64,000 nucleotides of DNA from Shewanella sp. Arc9-LZ (GTDB lineage Bacteria > Pseudomonadota > Gammaproteobacteria > Enterobacterales > Shewanellaceae), in NCBI RefSeq assembly GCF_010092445.1, contig NZ_CP048031.1, positions 2,542,001 to 2,606,000 on the forward strand. The letters are read 5' to 3'. A model generated the notes under the pieces. That model did no database searches and was not told where the DNA came from. It was given only the letters and a program-made list of their open reading frames with translations. Of the stretch, positions 1 through 8,792 are shown piece after piece; position 1 is the first letter of the stretch; each line of letters begins with the position of its first letter. The position numbers and the translations under genes were made by a program.

Positions 1-231
1 GGAAAGTACTTCCCCTTTCACTGTACCCAGAAAAGACTGCCTGGTATGCCACATGGTGTCTAAGTTGATCATCTCAACAAACTCTGTAGGGGTAACTGAC
101 GATATTTGAGGGATAGAAAGTGTAATCTTAGCGCCAATCAGTCTCGCAAGAGAATTGGCTGCTTGCCCCATAGAAATGTTCATTAGCTCCTGCAAAGCAT
201 CACGCTGTTCTTCACTTAAATAGTCATTCAT
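1..231 (-). CDS. CheC-like phosphatase domain protein (partial, C-terminus beyond window)
   Basis: The first 77 residues are visible and the rest runs off the left edge. The N-terminus carries the CheC/CheX/FliY phosphatase motif D-x3-E-x2-N (D11, E15, N18, in ALQELMNISMG), which in that family hydrolyses phospho-CheY. The ATG at 231 overlaps the stop of the upstream response regulator by four bases (ATGA), so the two are translationally coupled. The inferred role is dephosphorylation of that small receiver protein. The family is fairly clear; the partner assignment is inference from gene order. Confidence 0.75.
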   Translation of the reverse strand, partial: MNDYLSEEQRDALQELMNISMGQAANSLARLIGAKITLSIPQISSVTPTEFVEMINLDTMWHTRQSFLGTVKGEVLS

Positions 232-593
232 ATTAACCCCACGTCAGATAAAGCCTGCGATAATTGCTCTGCTTGTAGCGGTTTATGTAAAAAGCGAAAT
301 GCCCCAAGTCGATCGACTAATTTTTTAGCTTCGGGTTGAATATCCGCGCTAATCACAATAACAACTGTTTTAGCATGATGTTCCTGTAAATAGCTTAGGA
401 CACCAAATCCGTCCAGTTCGGGCATAGTTAAATCCAAAAAAAGCACTTCTGCTTTGCCTGCTTCAACCGCTTCAATTGCCTCTTTGCCATTTTTGGCTTC
501 GGTGATTTCAACATCCCAATCAACAGGGAGTGCACGCCTAACTACTTTTCTTGACATCATCGAATCATCTGCAATGGTTACAGGTATAGGCAT
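228..593 (-). CDS. Single-domain CheY-like response regulator
   Basis: A 121-residue receiver domain with no output domain. The acidic pair D9/D10, phosphoacceptor D54 (LFLDLTMPELDG) and K104-P105 are all present, so it should be phosphorylatable. It is co-transcribed with the CheC-like gene downstream (4-base overlap) and lies divergently from the H-NOX/kinase operon across a 185-bp gap. The kinase that phosphorylates it is not shown by the sequence; the divergent HnoK-like kinase is a candidate by proximity only. A chemotaxis-like adaptation module is an alternative reading. Confidence 0.85.
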   Translation of the reverse strand: MPIPVTIADDSMMSRKVVRRALPVDWDVEITEAKNGKEAIEAVEAGKAEVLFLDLTMPELDGFGVLSYLQEHHAKTVVIVISADIQPEAKKLVDRLGAFRFLHKPLQAEQLSQALSDVGLI

Positions 594-701
594 TATAATC
601 TCCAGGTTGTCTCATTTGTCCTTTAGATTATGATGTAGTCTTACAGAAAGTCAAAATTTAATAGAGTATTTTTTATAAACAGTGGTGTTAATTCATTTTA
701 G

Positions 702-731
702 TTGACATAATCAGCAGAAGACAAATAAGAC
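702..731 (+). promoter_or_regulatory. Possible sigma70 promoter for the H-NOX operon
   Basis: TTGACA at 702-707 is a perfect -35 box; 18 bases later TAAGAC (726-731) is a weak -10. It lies about 50 bp before the H-NOX ATG. The -10 is poor, so this is tentative. Confidence 0.35.
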
Positions 732-778
732 ACAACTTTCCATTAACAAATTAAGCATCTATTACTATTGAGGTTTTT

Positions 779-1324
779 ATGAAAGGTATCATTTTTAACG
801 TACTTGAAGACATGATAGTTGAACAATGTGGTATGGGTGTATGGAATGACTTAATGGAAAAACATGCGCCTGCGGACAGAGTATATGTTTCGGCTATCAA
901 CTATCCAGAAAATGAGTTATTTGCCATCGCCACAGAAGTCTCCGAGATTTTAGGTCTTCCTTTACAAGATGTCATAAAAGCCTTTGGCCAATTTTTATTT
1001 TCAGGCTTGGCTGCAAACCATACTGCCGTTGTTGAACGTTTCACAGACTTTACGTCACTCGTTATGGGCATTCATAATATCATCCACGTAGAAGTGAATA
1101 AGCTTTACGATGAGCCCTCATTACCTACCATCATGTCGACAATGATCGATGACCATAATATTGAACTCAAATACTATTCTCCGCGTAAATTATGTTTTTG
1201 TGCTGAAGGGCTTATCTTTGGTGCAGCTGATTATTATCATCAAAATATTAGCATCAAACATGACACCTGCATGCATCAAGGTGCTGAACAGTGCATCTTA
1301 AATATAGAGTTAAAAAATGATTGA
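779..1324 (+). CDS. hnoX: H-NOX heme nitric-oxide sensor protein
   Basis: A 181-residue stand-alone H-NOX protein that binds NO at a b-type heme and controls a partner kinase. The proximal heme ligand is H103 (NIIHVEV), and the heme-propionate YxSxR motif is Y132-S134-R136. The C-terminal zinc/redox site described for H-NOX proteins is also complete here: C139, H161, C164 and C172. No distal tyrosine pattern was tested. The coding region overlaps the downstream histidine kinase by eight bases, the usual H-NOX/HnoK arrangement in Shewanella and Vibrio. Inferred output is NO-dependent (and perhaps thiol-redox dependent) inhibition of the kinase. Confidence 0.95.
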   Translation: MKGIIFNVLEDMIVEQCGMGVWNDLMEKHAPADRVYVSAINYPENELFAIATEVSEILGLPLQDVIKAFGQFLFSGLAANHTAVVERFTDFTSLVMGIHNIIHVEVNKLYDEPSLPTIMSTMIDDHNIELKYYSPRKLCFCAEGLIFGAADYYHQNISIKHDTCMHQGAEQCILNIELKND

Positions 1325-2225
1325 TAAATCTAACCCATATTACATTGCCTACCATCGAGAAAAGAAAGCCCGAGTTGAAGTTGAGCAATTGTTAGAAGAT
1401 TACACTAGACAAGTGTATGAAAAAAATATGTTGTTAGAACAGCAGATTAAACAAATTAAAAATCAACAGCAGTCACTGATACAACAAGAGAAATTAGCCT
1501 TATTGGGGACTCTCGCTGCTGGTGTAGCTCATGAAATCAATAACCCATTAGCGTTTGTGATCAGTAATGTCACCACGTTAAACAGTTATGTGAACGACTT
1601 AATTGAGGTAATCCCTAAAGAACAGTTAAGTCAAAGCGACAAAAATACTATCCATTTTATTACAGAAGACTTACCAGAGCTTATCACCGATAACGATCAA
1701 GGTTTTTTTCGCATTAAAGATATTGTTAAAAACCTGCTGTTCTTTGCCAGAACAGACTCCGAAGAATTAACAGAAATTGATTTGTCTGGTGCCATTGATA
1801 TGGCAGTCAAATTATTAGGCCCAAAACTAAAAAATATTCAAGTTAAACAAGAACTTTGCAAGGTACCTAAAATTCGGTTTAATTCAGGAGAGCTTAACCA
1901 AGTGCTGGTCAATATCTTGGTTAATGCCATTCAAGCCTGTGAACAGTCAGCAAATAATAGCGCGATTATCACCATCAAACTGGCGCAGCATGACGGTATG
2001 ATTCAACTCAATATTATCGATAATGGTTGTGGTATGTCTCCTGAAGTGCAACAAAGAATGTTTGATGCTTTTTATACTAACAAGCCAGTAGGCACTGGCA
2101 CAGGTATAGGAATGTCGATTGTGTTGCAGATATTAAAACAACACAATGCGACGATTGATGTACAGTCTGAATTAGACAAAGGTACCATCATAAAAATTGG
2201 CTTTAATTTATCTACACCCATATAG
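1317..2225 (+). CDS. hnoK: H-NOX-associated histidine kinase (HnoK-like)
   Basis: A soluble 302-residue kinase with no membrane segment. An N-terminal coiled-coil-like stretch (about 1-60) precedes the HisKA box with H72 (GVAHEINNPL), then an HATPase domain with N box (NILVNAIQAC), G1 (DNGCGM) and G2 (GTGTGIGMSIV). The ATG lies inside the end of the H-NOX gene (8-base overlap), which argues for a tight functional pair. In Shewanella the equivalent kinase feeds phosphate to several regulators that set c-di-GMP levels; none of those classical partners is adjacent here, only the divergent single-domain receiver. Confidence 0.92.
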   Translation: MIDKSNPYYIAYHREKKARVEVEQLLEDYTRQVYEKNMLLEQQIKQIKNQQQSLIQQEKLALLGTLAAGVAHEINNPLAFVISNVTTLNSYVNDLIEVIPKEQLSQSDKNTIHFITEDLPELITDNDQGFFRIKDIVKNLLFFARTDSEELTEIDLSGAIDMAVKLLGPKLKNIQVKQELCKVPKIRFNSGELNQVLVNILVNAIQACEQSANNSAIITIKLAQHDGMIQLNIIDNGCGMSPEVQQRMFDAFYTNKPVGTGTGIGMSIVLQILKQHNATIDVQSELDKGTIIKIGFNLSTPI

Positions 2226-2247
2226 AAAATAAATTATAAATAAGTAC

Positions 2248-3138
2248 TTAGCCAATATTTTTATTAAAAAAATCAACAGTCCGCTGCCATGCTAATTCCG
2301 CATTAATGTCATCATATCTGCTGGTAGAATCGTTATGAAATCCGTGATGGGCTTTTTTATACATGTGCATGGTATAGGGTACCTTAAATGCTTTTAAATC
2401 TTGTTCGTACTCGGGCCAAGTATTGTTAACCCTTTCATCTAACTCGCCTAATTGAATTAATAATGGCGCTTTAATATTTTGTCTTAATTCTTTTGCTGCT
2501 GGAGTGCCATAAAATGGAACACCGGCTTGAATCAAATTTGAATCAACTGCCGCGAGATAATTAACAATATAGCCGCCAAAACAAAATCCCACCGCACCTA
2601 AGTTACCATTACTGCGTTGATGCGATTTTAAAAACTGGGCGGCCGCAACAAAGTCTTGTTCAATTTTGCTGCGGTCTAATGATTGCTGCATTGCCCGGCC
2701 TTCATCATCATTACCGGGATAACCGCCTAGTGAAAAAAGTGCATCAGGAGCAAAAGCAATAAACCCCGCTTTCGCTAAACGGCGAGCAACATCTTCAATA
2801 TATGGATTTAAACCACGATTTTCATGAACGACTAATACAACGGGCAATAACCCTGTTTTACTTGTGGGCTCGACTAAATAGCCCTGGCCTTTGCCATAAC
2901 CTAAAGGAGAATCAAATTGAGTGTAAGTGGCTTTAATGTCGGCATCATTAAATGACACTTGCTCAGCTAGCGCATAATTAGGCAATAATGCCGAAGTCAG
3001 CACACTCATTGAATAACCTAATGCCACTAACGAGCCTAATTTAGTCATAAATGTACGACGGTCCATGCCACCATGAGCATAGGAGTCATACCAATCAAAG
3101 GCTTGTTGCGGAATATTATCGACGGATTTGTGGTGCAT
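2248..3138 (-). CDS. Dienelactone hydrolase family protein with Tat signal (YghX-like)
   Basis: A 296-residue alpha/beta hydrolase. A twin-arginine signal (R27-R28 in DRRTFMTKLG, then a hydrophobic stretch and LAE) predicts folded export to the periplasm. The dienelactone hydrolase triad is visible: C186 in GFCFGG, D234 in GELDERV and H265 in HHGF. The ATG at 3138 has a good AGAGGG ribosome site. Family members hydrolyse dienelactone or other esters; the actual substrate cannot be told. It sits alone, facing the eutR-like gene in the same direction with about 190 bp between them. Confidence 0.88.
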   Translation of the reverse strand: MHHKSVDNIPQQAFDWYDSYAHGGMDRRTFMTKLGSLVALGYSMSVLTSALLPNYALAEQVSFNDADIKATYTQFDSPLGYGKGQGYLVEPTSKTGLLPVVLVVHENRGLNPYIEDVARRLAKAGFIAFAPDALFSLGGYPGNDDEGRAMQQSLDRSKIEQDFVAAAQFLKSHQRSNGNLGAVGFCFGGYIVNYLAAVDSNLIQAGVPFYGTPAAKELRQNIKAPLLIQLGELDERVNNTWPEYEQDLKAFKVPYTMHMYKKAHHGFHNDSTSRYDDINAELAWQRTVDFFNKNIG

Positions 3139-3330
3139 AAGTTCCCTCTTCTGATCAAATGTAATTACGCTAATTGATGGTTATTAATATTAGTTGATAA
3201 CCGTTAATGTTAACTGAAGATAATGTATTCACCATCGTCAGCCGATTTTATACGCTTAATTAGCCGCTTAAGGTCAACTGATTTGGTGCGCCTAATTATC
3301 ACAATTTAAGACTCTATCAATTGTGATGAG

Positions 3331-4290
3331 TCATGGTTGAGCTGGCTGATATCGCTTAAGCGTATGTGATGGATTTTCTCCAAAGAGTTGAGTGTAATCT
3401 TTGGTAAATTGGCCAGCATGCCAAAAGCCCCAATTGGCCGCAATCACCGAAATAGGCGTATCTTGGTCGGGTTGTTTCAGCTGACGCCTCACATTATTTA
3501 AGCGTGTAAGACGCAAAAAGCGCAATGGATTAATGCCTAAAATACTCTCAAAACTATACTGCAAGGTTCTTCGGCTCACAAAAGTAAGCTCACAAAGCTG
3601 GGTTATCGTCACCGCTTGTTGAGGATAATCATGCAAGAATTCTTTTACTTTCTCTACCACGGCTAAACGATGTTGATAGCTAGGCGCCACCACTTGTTTT
3701 GATGATTCCTGGGTTAATAAATTCAGCGCTAAAGTGCTTAACATATCTTGCTGTAACGCAGTATGTAAGCCTAATTCACCTTGGTTAATCAGTGATTCAA
3801 TCATAAAACGGGTTTGGTTAAGTTGCATTGGATTAGTACTTAATCGCTCCGCTCCTTGCGACGTTAAACTCTTAAGTGACAAACCTTGGATCTCAGCCAT
3901 AGTGAATAAGATCTGTTTATTAATAACCAAACCATAAATAGTAAACTGTTCTGGGGTCATTAACTCAAAATCACAATCACTGCTACGACACATAAACTGA
4001 TGAGTATCAACTGGTAAACCATTGATTTTACTTTGGTCTGAAAAACGTGGAATGCCTAACCAGATTGATTCAGGCGCAATATTGCATTGCTGTCTTAGTG
4101 CACGCTGAGTAAATTCTTTAAATAAATGCGCCTCAGGATAGTCAAGCCCTTCTATACAACCATAAAAACTGCCGTTACTGACTTGATCATAAACTTGCTG
4201 CCATTGAGTTAAATTATGCGCCTGCTCATCAATATCGTTGGTTGTGACCACGCTCTTTTGTGGTGCGCACTGATTAATATGGTGCTCCAT
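3331..4290 (-). CDS. eutR: AraC-family regulator, EutR-like
   Basis: A 319-residue protein with a C-terminal AraC/XylS double helix-turn-helix (about 215-312; LCELTFVSRRTLQYSFES and NWGFWHAGQFTKDY). It resembles E. coli EutR along its length: LTQWQQVYDQ, LRQQCN, WLGIPRF and the NWGFWH signature. EutR activates ethanolamine genes in response to ethanolamine plus adenosylcobalamin. It is transcribed divergently from eutB, so the 215-bp gap between them probably contains both promoters and its binding sites. The start has a GAGG ribosome site. Confidence 0.9.
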   Translation of the reverse strand: MEHHINQCAPQKSVVTTNDIDEQAHNLTQWQQVYDQVSNGSFYGCIEGLDYPEAHLFKEFTQRALRQQCNIAPESIWLGIPRFSDQSKINGLPVDTHQFMCRSSDCDFELMTPEQFTIYGLVINKQILFTMAEIQGLSLKSLTSQGAERLSTNPMQLNQTRFMIESLINQGELGLHTALQQDMLSTLALNLLTQESSKQVVAPSYQHRLAVVEKVKEFLHDYPQQAVTITQLCELTFVSRRTLQYSFESILGINPLRFLRLTRLNNVRRQLKQPDQDTPISVIAANWGFWHAGQFTKDYTQLFGENPSHTLKRYQPAQP

Positions 4291-4505
4291 CTGTCACGTC
4301 CTCTTGATATAACACTGTTAACCCAAACTCTAACCCTGAAGAAAAAGAACTTCATCTAGCTGAAATTAATCACAAAAAATGACTTTGCCAAAACTTGATA
4401 GCCACTTGGTACGATTTAAGCTCATGTAAACTTATAAATTAATTGATTAACGATTACAGGAGCAAAACCTGTACCAAAGTTCAATCGTTAACCTCGAGGT
4501 CATTA

Positions 4506-5909
4506 ATGAGTCAATCGTATCGCTACACCTTAGGTAGCCAAACATATCAATTTCGACATCTTGCAGACCTAATGGCTAAAGCAACGCCACAGCGATCCGG
4601 TGATCGCTTAGCCGGAGTGATGGCTCAATCAGCGAAAGAACGAGCTGTTGCGCAAATGACACTTGCAGATGTGCCATTAAAAATCTTCCTTAACGAAGCG
4701 TTTATTCCATATGAAACAGACGAAGTTACACGATTAATTTTAGACGAACATGACACTCGTGCATTTGCTTATATTAGCCATTTAACGGTTGGCGATTTTC
4801 GTAACTGGCTACTTAGCGACTACGTAACACCACAGGTTTTAGCCGCAGTAAAAATGGGCATCACACCTGAAATGGCAGCGGCTGTGAGCAAAATTATGCG
4901 TAATCAAGATCTTATTCTTGTGGCTAAAAAATGTCATGTCACTAGCGCATTTAGAAATACCATTGGCTTGCCCGGTCATTTATCGACCCGCTTGCAACCT
5001 AACCACCCTACCGATGATGTCAATGGGATTGCAGCTTCAATACTTGACGGTTTGTTGTATGGCAATGGCGATGCTGTGATTGGCATTAATCCAGCAACAG
5101 ACAACGTAGCGCAAGCCATAAAACTAATGAAATTGATGGATGACGTGATCCAAAAATATGACATTCCAACACAGAGCTGCGTCTTAACCCACGTCACTAA
5201 CACCATTGAATGTATAGAAGCCGGCGCACCGGTTGATTTGGTGTTTCAATCAATTGGTGGCACCGAAGCCACAAACAGCAGTTTTGGGTTTAATTTAAAT
5301 ACCTTAGCAGAAGCACAAGATGCAGCATTAAGTCTAAAGCGTGGCACCGTTGGCAATAACGTAATGTATTTTGAAACCGGCCAAGGCAGCTCGTTGTCTG
5401 CTAATGCTCACCATGGGTTAGATCAACAAACCTGCGAAGCTAGAGCCTATGCTGTCGCGCGCAAGTTTAATCCGCTACTGGTGAATACAGTGGTTGGCTT
5501 TATTGGTCCTGAATATTTATTTGATGGTAAAGAAATTACTCGGGCCGGATTAGAAGATCATTTTTGCGCAAAACTACTTGGTGTACCTATGGGGTGTGAT
5601 GTGTGTTACACCAACCATGCCGAAGCCGATCAAAACGATATGGATAATCTTCTCACCTTATTGGGGGTTGCCGGTTGCTCGTTTGTGATGGGGATACCAG
5701 GTTCAGACGACATCATGCTGAATTATCAAACCACTTCTTTTCATGATGCTTTATATGTTCGTCGTGTATTGGGCTCTCGCCCAGCGCCAGAATTTGAACA
5801 CTGGTTAAGCAAAATGAACATTATGAAAAATTCGGCAGATTTTGTGTTGTCCAACACGGTACCCAATGCATTTGCTAAACCACTGTATGCACTACAAGGA
5901 GACTATTAA
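4506..5909 (+). CDS. eutB: Ethanolamine ammonia-lyase large subunit EutB
   Basis: A 467-residue catalytic subunit of the adenosylcobalamin-dependent lyase that converts ethanolamine to acetaldehyde and ammonia. It matches EutB over its whole length (GFIGPEYL, RAGLEDHF, CCYTNHADAD-type segment here CDVCYTNHAEADQND, DDIMLNYQTT). I start it at ATG 4506 rather than the upstream in-frame ATT/ATG-like codons because a GAGG site sits seven bases before it and the family begins there. The stop overlaps eutC by one base (TAATG), so the subunits are coupled. Confidence 0.97.
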   Translation: MSQSYRYTLGSQTYQFRHLADLMAKATPQRSGDRLAGVMAQSAKERAVAQMTLADVPLKIFLNEAFIPYETDEVTRLILDEHDTRAFAYISHLTVGDFRNWLLSDYVTPQVLAAVKMGITPEMAAAVSKIMRNQDLILVAKKCHVTSAFRNTIGLPGHLSTRLQPNHPTDDVNGIAASILDGLLYGNGDAVIGINPATDNVAQAIKLMKLMDDVIQKYDIPTQSCVLTHVTNTIECIEAGAPVDLVFQSIGGTEATNSSFGFNLNTLAEAQDAALSLKRGTVGNNVMYFETGQGSSLSANAHHGLDQQTCEARAYAVARKFNPLLVNTVVGFIGPEYLFDGKEITRAGLEDHFCAKLLGVPMGCDVCYTNHAEADQNDMDNLLTLLGVAGCSFVMGIPGSDDIMLNYQTTSFHDALYVRRVLGSRPAPEFEHWLSKMNIMKNSADFVLSNTVPNAFAKPLYALQGDY

Positions 5910-6802
5910 TGGACTCCAATTGTGTAGATAAACAGAACAACCTTGTCGATTCAATTCAATCACATCATCAACATGGCAATGTAGTCTCCAATCCATGGCG
6001 CGACCTTCGCCGTTTTACTGATGCACGAATTGGCCTTGGTAGAGCCGGAATTAGCTTGCCCACATCAGAGTTATTAGCGTTCCAATTATCACACGCGCAA
6101 GCTCGCGACGCGGTGAATTTACCGCTAAATATCGATGCTCTGGCAATTGATCTAAGCAATATCTTATTACTGGATAATGTGACTTATCCTATGAGGGTTA
6201 ACAGTCAGGTTGATGATCGTATCACCTATTTACAAAGACCTGACCTTGGCAGAAAACTTGCTGAAAGCGGCCGCAAAACCTTACTACATCACATGAACAG
6301 TCAAGGTCAAGCTGCCGACACTCAATACGACCTTGCCATAGTAGTGGTCGATGGTTTGTCATCATTAGCGGTACAAAACAACGCCAAGCCATTTATCAAC
6401 GAGTTATTAAGTCAACTACATCAGCAACACTCTGGATGGAATATCGCCCCCATCACCATAGTAGAACAAGGTCGAGTTGCCATAGGTGATGATATTGGCC
6501 AGCTGTTAAATGCCCAAGTGGTGATGGTGCTTATCGGCGAACGCCCGGGACTCAGCTCACCAGACAGTCTTGGCTTATATCTCACTTGGGCGCCTAAAAC
6601 GGGGCTTAATGATGCCTGCAGAAATTGTATTTCAAACATTCGCCCTGCTGGCTTGCCTTATACCGAAGCAGCCAAACGGGCTGTTTACCTATTAACACAA
6701 GCTAAAAAACTCAAACTAACAGGAGTGAATTTAAAAGATCGCACTCAAGACGATGTAATTGAACACCAACAACAAACTCAAAACTTTTTAATTGCTGAAT
6801 AA
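5909..6802 (+). CDS. eutC: Ethanolamine ammonia-lyase small subunit EutC
   Basis: A 297-residue small subunit of ethanolamine ammonia-lyase, which helps form the B12 pocket in the EutBC oligomer. Recognisable segments are DLRRFTDARIGLGRAG near residues 31-46, the central VVVDGLSSLAVQ, and the C-terminal CRNCISNIRPAGLPY. It starts on the A of the eutB stop. The permease gene follows after about 50 bp, so the three form one operon. Confidence 0.96.
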   Translation: MDSNCVDKQNNLVDSIQSHHQHGNVVSNPWRDLRRFTDARIGLGRAGISLPTSELLAFQLSHAQARDAVNLPLNIDALAIDLSNILLLDNVTYPMRVNSQVDDRITYLQRPDLGRKLAESGRKTLLHHMNSQGQAADTQYDLAIVVVDGLSSLAVQNNAKPFINELLSQLHQQHSGWNIAPITIVEQGRVAIGDDIGQLLNAQVVMVLIGERPGLSSPDSLGLYLTWAPKTGLNDACRNCISNIRPAGLPYTEAAKRAVYLLTQAKKLKLTGVNLKDRTQDDVIEHQQQTQNFLIAE

Positions 6803-6851
6803 CCCTAAATACATTCTACATAAAAATGTAAATACCACCGGAGAAACAATC

Positions 6852-8255
6852 ATGTCTGAAAACAACAAAGAGTATCTTGCCAAAAGGCAACTTAAAAGCG
6901 GTACCGCTGGATGGGTTTTATTGGCAGGATTAGGCGTGTCGTACGTTATTTCTGGTGATTTCGCAGGTTGGAACTTCGGCATAGCCGAAGCTGGCTGGGG
7001 AGGATTTGCCATTGCAGCTGTACTGATGGCAATCATGTATTTAGCGTTAGTCTTGTCCTTAGCGGAAATGTCAGCAGCAATACCCGCTGCAGGTGGCGGC
7101 TATAGCTTTGCTCGCCAAGCAATGGGACCGGCTGGAGGATATTTAACCGGACTGGCGGTGTTAATCGAGTATGCTCTAGCCCCTGCTGCTATTGTTATTT
7201 TTATTGGCTCTGCGGTACAGGAGTTACTGGGATTTAACGGCCCTTGGGTGTATGCACTGTTTTATATCGTCTTTGTCGGTATTCATCTCGCGGGTGTTGG
7301 AGAAGCACTAAAAGTCATGATGGTGATCAGTGGTTTAGCTGTTGTAGCCATTATTGCCACTGCAGTGGTGTTGATTGGCAACTTTGATGCTACCCGACTT
7401 TATGATGTTGCTGTTACTGATGCAGCAGGTGCTAGTGAGTTTTTACCATTAGGATGGTACGGTGTTTGGGCTGCTCTGCCCTTTGCCATGTGGTTATTTT
7501 TAGCTGTAGAAGGTGTTCCATTAGCAGCAGAAGAAGCCAAAGATCCGGCCAAAGATGTGCCTAAAGGTATTATTGGTGCAATGATATTTTTATTGTTTAC
7601 TGCGCTGCTGGTTGTAGTATTAGTCCCTGGCGCTGGCGGTGCTGCGGCAATGGGCGCAAGTGCTGTACCACTCGTTGATGCATTAAATGTGACCGGTAAT
7701 CATACTTTAGCGACTATGGTAAATATTTTAGGTTTAGCAGGTCTAGTGGCCTCATTTTTCTCAATTATTTATGGTTATAGCCGTTTGGTATTTGCGTTGT
7801 CACGTGCAGGCTATATTCCGCGTTCACTGTCAATTACAACCTCACGCAAAGTCCCTGCCCGCGCATTAATAGTCCCGGCAATATTCGGTTTTATTGCATC
7901 ACTCAGCGGCGAAGGTGATTTATTGCTTGCTATGGCCGTTGTGGGCGCAACAGTATCTTATGCATTAATGGCATTAAGCCATATATTATTACGCATAAAA
8001 CAGCCTGAATTAGTCCGTCCATACAAAACACCGGGTGGTGTCGTAACATCAGGTATTGCATTAGTCCTGTCTTTAATAGCATTAACCGGAGTGTATGCGT
8101 TTGACCCACGGGCATTCTTATTCACAATAGGTTTATTTGTCATTGGCGCTGCATACTACTTTGGCTACAGCTCAACTAGGTTGGTAGCAAAAAATGCTGA
8201 TGAAGAGTTTGCGATGTTGGCTGCGGCTGAATCAGAACTAGTCATGGAAAACTAA
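6852..8255 (+). CDS. eat: Ethanolamine permease (APC superfamily)
   Basis: A 467-residue integral membrane transporter with about twelve hydrophobic segments. The N-terminus (GVSYVISGDFAGWNFGIAEAGWGG) and the following AIPAAGGGYSFARQAMGP are typical of ethanolamine permeases of the amino acid/polyamine/organocation group. I chose ATG 6852, which has a GGAG site eight bases upstream, over an in-frame codon at 6792 inside the eutC end. It would supply substrate to EutBC. No eutMN-type shell gene, eutE, eutG or cobalamin adenosyltransferase follows, so acetaldehyde must be handled by enzymes encoded elsewhere. Confidence 0.93.
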   Translation: MSENNKEYLAKRQLKSGTAGWVLLAGLGVSYVISGDFAGWNFGIAEAGWGGFAIAAVLMAIMYLALVLSLAEMSAAIPAAGGGYSFARQAMGPAGGYLTGLAVLIEYALAPAAIVIFIGSAVQELLGFNGPWVYALFYIVFVGIHLAGVGEALKVMMVISGLAVVAIIATAVVLIGNFDATRLYDVAVTDAAGASEFLPLGWYGVWAALPFAMWLFLAVEGVPLAAEEAKDPAKDVPKGIIGAMIFLLFTALLVVVLVPGAGGAAAMGASAVPLVDALNVTGNHTLATMVNILGLAGLVASFFSIIYGYSRLVFALSRAGYIPRSLSITTSRKVPARALIVPAIFGFIASLSGEGDLLLAMAVVGATVSYALMALSHILLRIKQPELVRPYKTPGGVVTSGIALVLSLIALTGVYAFDPRAFLFTIGLFVIGAAYYFGYSSTRLVAKNADEEFAMLAAAESELVMEN

Positions 8256-8270
8256 TCAAACAACGCTTAA

Positions 8271-8298
8271 TGCGATCTGGTTGTGATAACAGATCGCA
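8271..8298 (+). terminator. Hairpin after the ethanolamine operon
   Basis: A perfect 9-bp stem (TGCGATCTG / CAGATCGCA) with a 10-base loop, 15 bp after the permease stop. It lacks a strong T tract, so factor-independent termination is only possible. Confidence 0.5.
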
Positions 8299-8792
8299 TA
8301 ATATCAAAAACGTATACTTCATCTAACCAATATAATTAATTGATTTAATGATCAACTCTAACGATCTCGAGTTAAATTTTGCACTAGCCATGCTGTCAGT
8401 TCAGACACATTAATGCAGGGTGCATTTACAAGCATTTTGTAAGATTAGCACTATTATTAACTGAACGGCCACAACGCTGGAATCAAACTAAGAAGAGTAT
8501 CGCCAGCAAGAAATCTCACTGCACAGCTGAGGCGTACGTCCTTCCCAAACTATCGCCTACTGTAGATAAACAACATAAACCTATTCCATAAAGCAGCAAA
8601 AATACTAACAACTACTCGCCTCCAGCAGCATAAAGTAGCCATGATCAGTAATCAGTAATCAATAATCAATAATCACTGTCCACTGTCCACTGTCCACTGG
8701 TCATTAGCCATTAATCATTAATGCCACTATTGGCATCAACCCATTTCCTTGCCTGCACAGAAACCGATTATTGCTATCTTTCGTCCAAACGC
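8299..8792. other. Gene-free stretch between eat and the methyltransferase
   Basis: No convincing reading frame on either strand. Its main content is the heptamer array at 8647-8723, listed separately. Confidence 0.6.
8647..8723. repeat. Eleven-unit 7-bp tandem array with block variants
   Basis: The stretch divides exactly into 11 heptamers: AGTAATC twice, AATAATC twice, ACTGTCC three times, then ACTGGTC, ATTAGCC, ATTAATC and ATTAATG. Each variant is locally duplicated, as expected for slipped-strand expansion in stages. Confidence 0.85.
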
